DNA of 7,279 nt from Syntrophorhabdus sp. PtaB.Bin184 (GTDB lineage Bacteria > Desulfobacterota > Syntrophorhabdia > Syntrophorhabdales > Syntrophorhabdaceae), in assembly GCA_002067555.1 (NCBI GenBank), contig MVQQ01000193.1, positions 1 through 7,279 of the forward strand, in the 5' to 3' direction. The position numbers were made by a program, and so were the translations under genes. The notes under the pieces were generated by a model. That model was not told where the DNA came from, searched no databases, and worked only from the letters and a program-made list of their open reading frames with translations. Of this stretch, positions 5,302 to 7,279 are shown one piece after another. The first letter of the stretch is position 1, and every line of letters begins with the position of its first letter.

Positions 5302-7279
5302 GAGGGACCTTAAGCTCGATCACCTTTTCCATTTCCTCCCTGACGAGCTGTTTCACCGGATCGGTCTCGCCGGGGGCGACCTCGAAGAGCAGTTCGTCGT
5401 GTATCTGGAGGATAAGCCGCGAAGAGAGGCTCTTGAGTCTTATTGCCCTGTGGATGTTGATCATGGCCATCTTTATGATGTCCGCGGCGGTGCCCTGAAT
5501 GGGAGTGTTCATCGCGACACGCTCGCCGAGCTGGCGGACGGCGGGGTCGGAGTTCCCCAGTTCCGGTATGAACCGCATCCTCCCGAGCAGTGTCCGTACG
5601 AACCCTTTCGTCCGGGCCTCTTCGATGATACCGTCCATGAACTCCCTGACGGCCCTGTGCCTCTCAAAGTAGTTGTCTATGTACTCCTGGGCCTCCCTCT
5701 GTCCCACGCCGAGCTCCCTCGCGAGACCGAAGGCGCTCATGCCGTAAATGATGCCGAAGTTGATGACCTTGGCGGCGCGTCGCATGTCCTGTGTCACGGA
5801 GTCGGTGGTCACGCCGAAGACGTCCCGGGCGACCGTGGAATGTATGTCCTCATCACGGTGGAATGTGGCGATGAGGTCCTCGTCCCCTGACAGGTGAGCC
5901 AGCACGCGAAGCTCGATCTGCGAGTAGTCCGAGGACAGAAGCAGGCATCCGTCCGCGGGCACGAAGGATTCTCGGATCTTCGGCCCTTCCTGCCCCCGCG
6001 CAGGAATGTTCTGGAGATTGGGGTCGCTGCTCGAAAGCCGTCCCGTGGCGGCGACCATCTGGTTGAAGGTGGTGTGTATCCTTCCCGTGCGGGGGTTAAT
6101 AAGCGTGGGCAGGACGTCGACATAGGTGTTCTTCAGTTTCGCGAGCGTGCGGTACTCGAGGATCCTGCCGGGCAGGGGATGGGTCCCGGAGAGCGCCTCC
6201 AGGACCGACGTGTCCGTTGAGAAGCCTGTCTTGGTCTTCTTGACGGGGGTGAGTCCCAGGACCTCGAAGAGCACCCGGCTGAGCTGCTGCGGGGAGTTTA
6301 TGTTAAAGGGCCCGCCGGAATGAGCATAGATGTCCTTCACGATCTCCGTGAGACGGTGGTCGAGATCGCGCGACAGTTCACCGAGCTTGCGCCTGTCGAT
6401 CCTGACGCCGGCCTTTTCCATGCCGGCGAGCACCGCGACGAGGGGCAATTCCGTGCCGAAGAAAAGGTCCGACAGCTCAAGCTCATGCAACCGTGCCCGG
6501 AGGGCGTCGGCAAGGTCGGGAAGACAGACGGCGAGGCCGCGAAGGGATGATGCCGCATCCGCTGCTGATATGTCGGCATCGAGGTATTCTTCCACTATCG
6601 GTCCCGGCGCGAGATCCTTGCGCAGAGGGTTCGCGAGATAGGCGGCGAGCATGGTGTCGAAGACCTTTTTCTCCTGAAGGAGATCGCCCGCTACCACGAA
6701 GAATGCCTTCAGATCGTGCCCTATCACCTCCTTAGCGCTGCGAAGGACCACCGCCAGGTCGGCAACGTCGTCGGAGAGGAAGACCCCTTCGCCGTCGAAA
6801 GCGGCAAAGGCCAGAAGCTCCAGGTCGCCGGCATTCTTTCCCTGGAAGGAGCCGGCTATTGACACGCGGTCCATCGCCAGGTCGGCAAGCGCCTTCTCCT
6901 TCACATCCTTCTTCTCCTTCCCTTGCACGCGGACCTCGCGGTAAAGGGCGGTGAATTCCAGCTCCCTGTACAACCTGCGGAGGGTCTCGAGGTCAGGCGG
7001 TTTTGCGGCCAGGCCTTCGACACCGGCCTCGATGGGGACGTCGTACCTGAGCGTGGCCAGCTTCTTGCTCATTTCCGCCTTTTCCCGTCCCGCGATGAGC
7101 TTTTCCCTGACCGCTTTCCTCTTTATCTCGTCGACGCGGGCATAGATGTCTTCGACTGACCCCAGCGAGGAGACGAGCTCGCGTGCCGTTTTCTCGCCGA
7201 TGCCCGGCACTCCCGGGATATTGTCGGAGGTGTCGCCGCAGAGTGAGAGATAATCCACGACATTCCGGGGCGGGACACC
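5255..7279 (-). CDS. polA: DNA polymerase I, N-terminus cut by window edge
   Basis: The cytosolic repair and Okazaki-fragment polymerase. 674 residues are present, open to the right edge; roughly the first 170-200 residues, holding most of the 5' nuclease active site, are outside. GDTSDNIPGVPGIGEKTA (residues 15-32) is the helix-hairpin-helix DNA-binding region of the 5' nuclease. Residues about 135-270 form the 3'-5' exonuclease-like domain, in which I find no DTE motif, and where E. coli has the NLKYD aspartate this protein has HDLKAF. The polymerase domain is intact: motif A DYSQIELRVLAHLS with Asp451 (codon 5927-5929), motif B RRAAKVINFGIIYGMSAFG (500-518) with the Phe that excludes dideoxynucleotides, and motif C QIHDELLFEV with Asp628 (codon 5396-5398). 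It ends in the usual SWAEAH. GTG 7258 is internal, not the start. Expected to polymerise normally but without proofreading. Confidence 0.97.
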   Translation of the reverse strand, partial: GVPPRNVVDYLSLCGDTSDNIPGVPGIGEKTARELVSSLGSVEDIYARVDEIKRKAVREKLIAGREKAEMSKKLATLRYDVPIEAGVEGLAAKPPDLETLRRLYRELEFTALYREVRVQGKEKKDVKEKALADLAMDRVSIAGSFQGKNAGDLELLAFAAFDGEGVFLSDDVADLAVVLRSAKEVIGHDLKAFFVVAGDLLQEKKVFDTMLAAYLANPLRKDLAPGPIVEEYLDADISAADAASSLRGLAVCLPDLADALRARLHELELSDLFFGTELPLVAVLAGMEKAGVRIDRRKLGELSRDLDHRLTEIVKDIYAHSGGPFNINSPQQLSRVLFEVLGLTPVKKTKTGFSTDTSVLEALSGTHPLPGRILEYRTLAKLKNTYVDVLPTLINPRTGRIHTTFNQMVAATGRLSSSDPNLQNIPARGQEGPKIRESFVPADGCLLLSSDYSQIELRVLAHLSGDEDLIATFHRDEDIHSTVARDVFGVTTDSVTQDMRRAAKVINFGIIYGMSAFGLARELGVGQREAQEYIDNYFERHRAVREFMDGIIEEARTKGFVRTLLGRMRFIPELGNSDPAVRQLGERVAMNTPIQGTAADIIKMAMINIHRAIRLKSLSSRLILQIHDELLFEVAPGETDPVKQLVREEMEKVIELKVPLTVSIGIGHSWAEAH
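5259..5272. other. Short hairpin inside the convergent gene overlap
   Basis: TGGGC and GCCCA flank a CTCG tetraloop, giving a tight 5-bp stem just beyond the polA stop codon on the coding side of both genes. There is no T-run on either side, so intrinsic termination is not supported. The C-termini of both proteins constrain these bases, so the structure may be incidental. Confidence 0.2.

Noticed and set aside
5234..5890. Plus-strand open frame of 218 codons opposite polA
   Set aside because: It is antisense to the polymerase motif B and C region of PolA, whose conservation explains the open frame.
7256..7258. GTG as the start of a 667-residue PolA
   Set aside because: The frame stays open for seven more codons to the window edge, and the sequence begins inside the 5' nuclease domain just before its helix-hairpin-helix, so the true start lies outside.

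Overview
The window is about 7.3 kb of dense bacterial DNA, rich in G+C by eye. It carries a lipid-type acyl enzyme, a sugar/acyl O-acyltransferase, half of a peptide-type ABC importer, a YihY/BrkB membrane protein and DNA polymerase I. A lipoprotein signal peptide, sigma70-type promoters and the wording of PolA and the permease fit a Gram-negative bacterium. My best guess is a member of the former Deltaproteobacteria (Desulfobacterota), possibly a syntroph. That is an impression, not a demonstrated placement.

Left part (1-1549): a ketoacyl-ACP synthase III (FabH-like) gene runs leftward out of the window and is complete only at its N-terminus. A left-handed beta-helix acyltransferase gene runs rightward. 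The 160-bp gap between them holds two good sigma70-like promoters pointing in opposite directions, with abutting -10 boxes. They appear unable to be occupied by RNA polymerase at the same time.

Middle (1550-4280): a promoter lies just upstream of a family-5 solute-binding lipoprotein gene, which overlaps a DppB/OppB-type permease gene. The expected second permease (DppC) and ATPases (DppD/DppF) do not follow. The permease stop codon directly abuts a 96-bp inverted-repeat element (4281-4376). Each arm of that element is a run of five 7-nt units, and its ends are perfect 8-bp inverted repeats.

Right part (4390-7279): a YihY/BrkB family six-helix membrane protein gene starts just after the repeat, with a good ribosome binding site. 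Its 3' end overlaps, tail to tail by 47 bp, the 3' end of polA, which runs in from the right edge. PolA has intact polymerase motifs A, B and C, but its 3'-5' exonuclease domain lacks the usual catalytic acidic residues. The N-terminal part of its 5' nuclease domain lies outside the window.

No tRNA, rRNA, CRISPR array, transposase or phage gene was seen, and no gene-free stretch exceeds 300 bases. I found no clearly new multi-gene system. The points most worth a second look are the heptad-built inverted repeat, the face-to-face promoters, the incomplete transporter operon and the overlapping polA/yihY tails.
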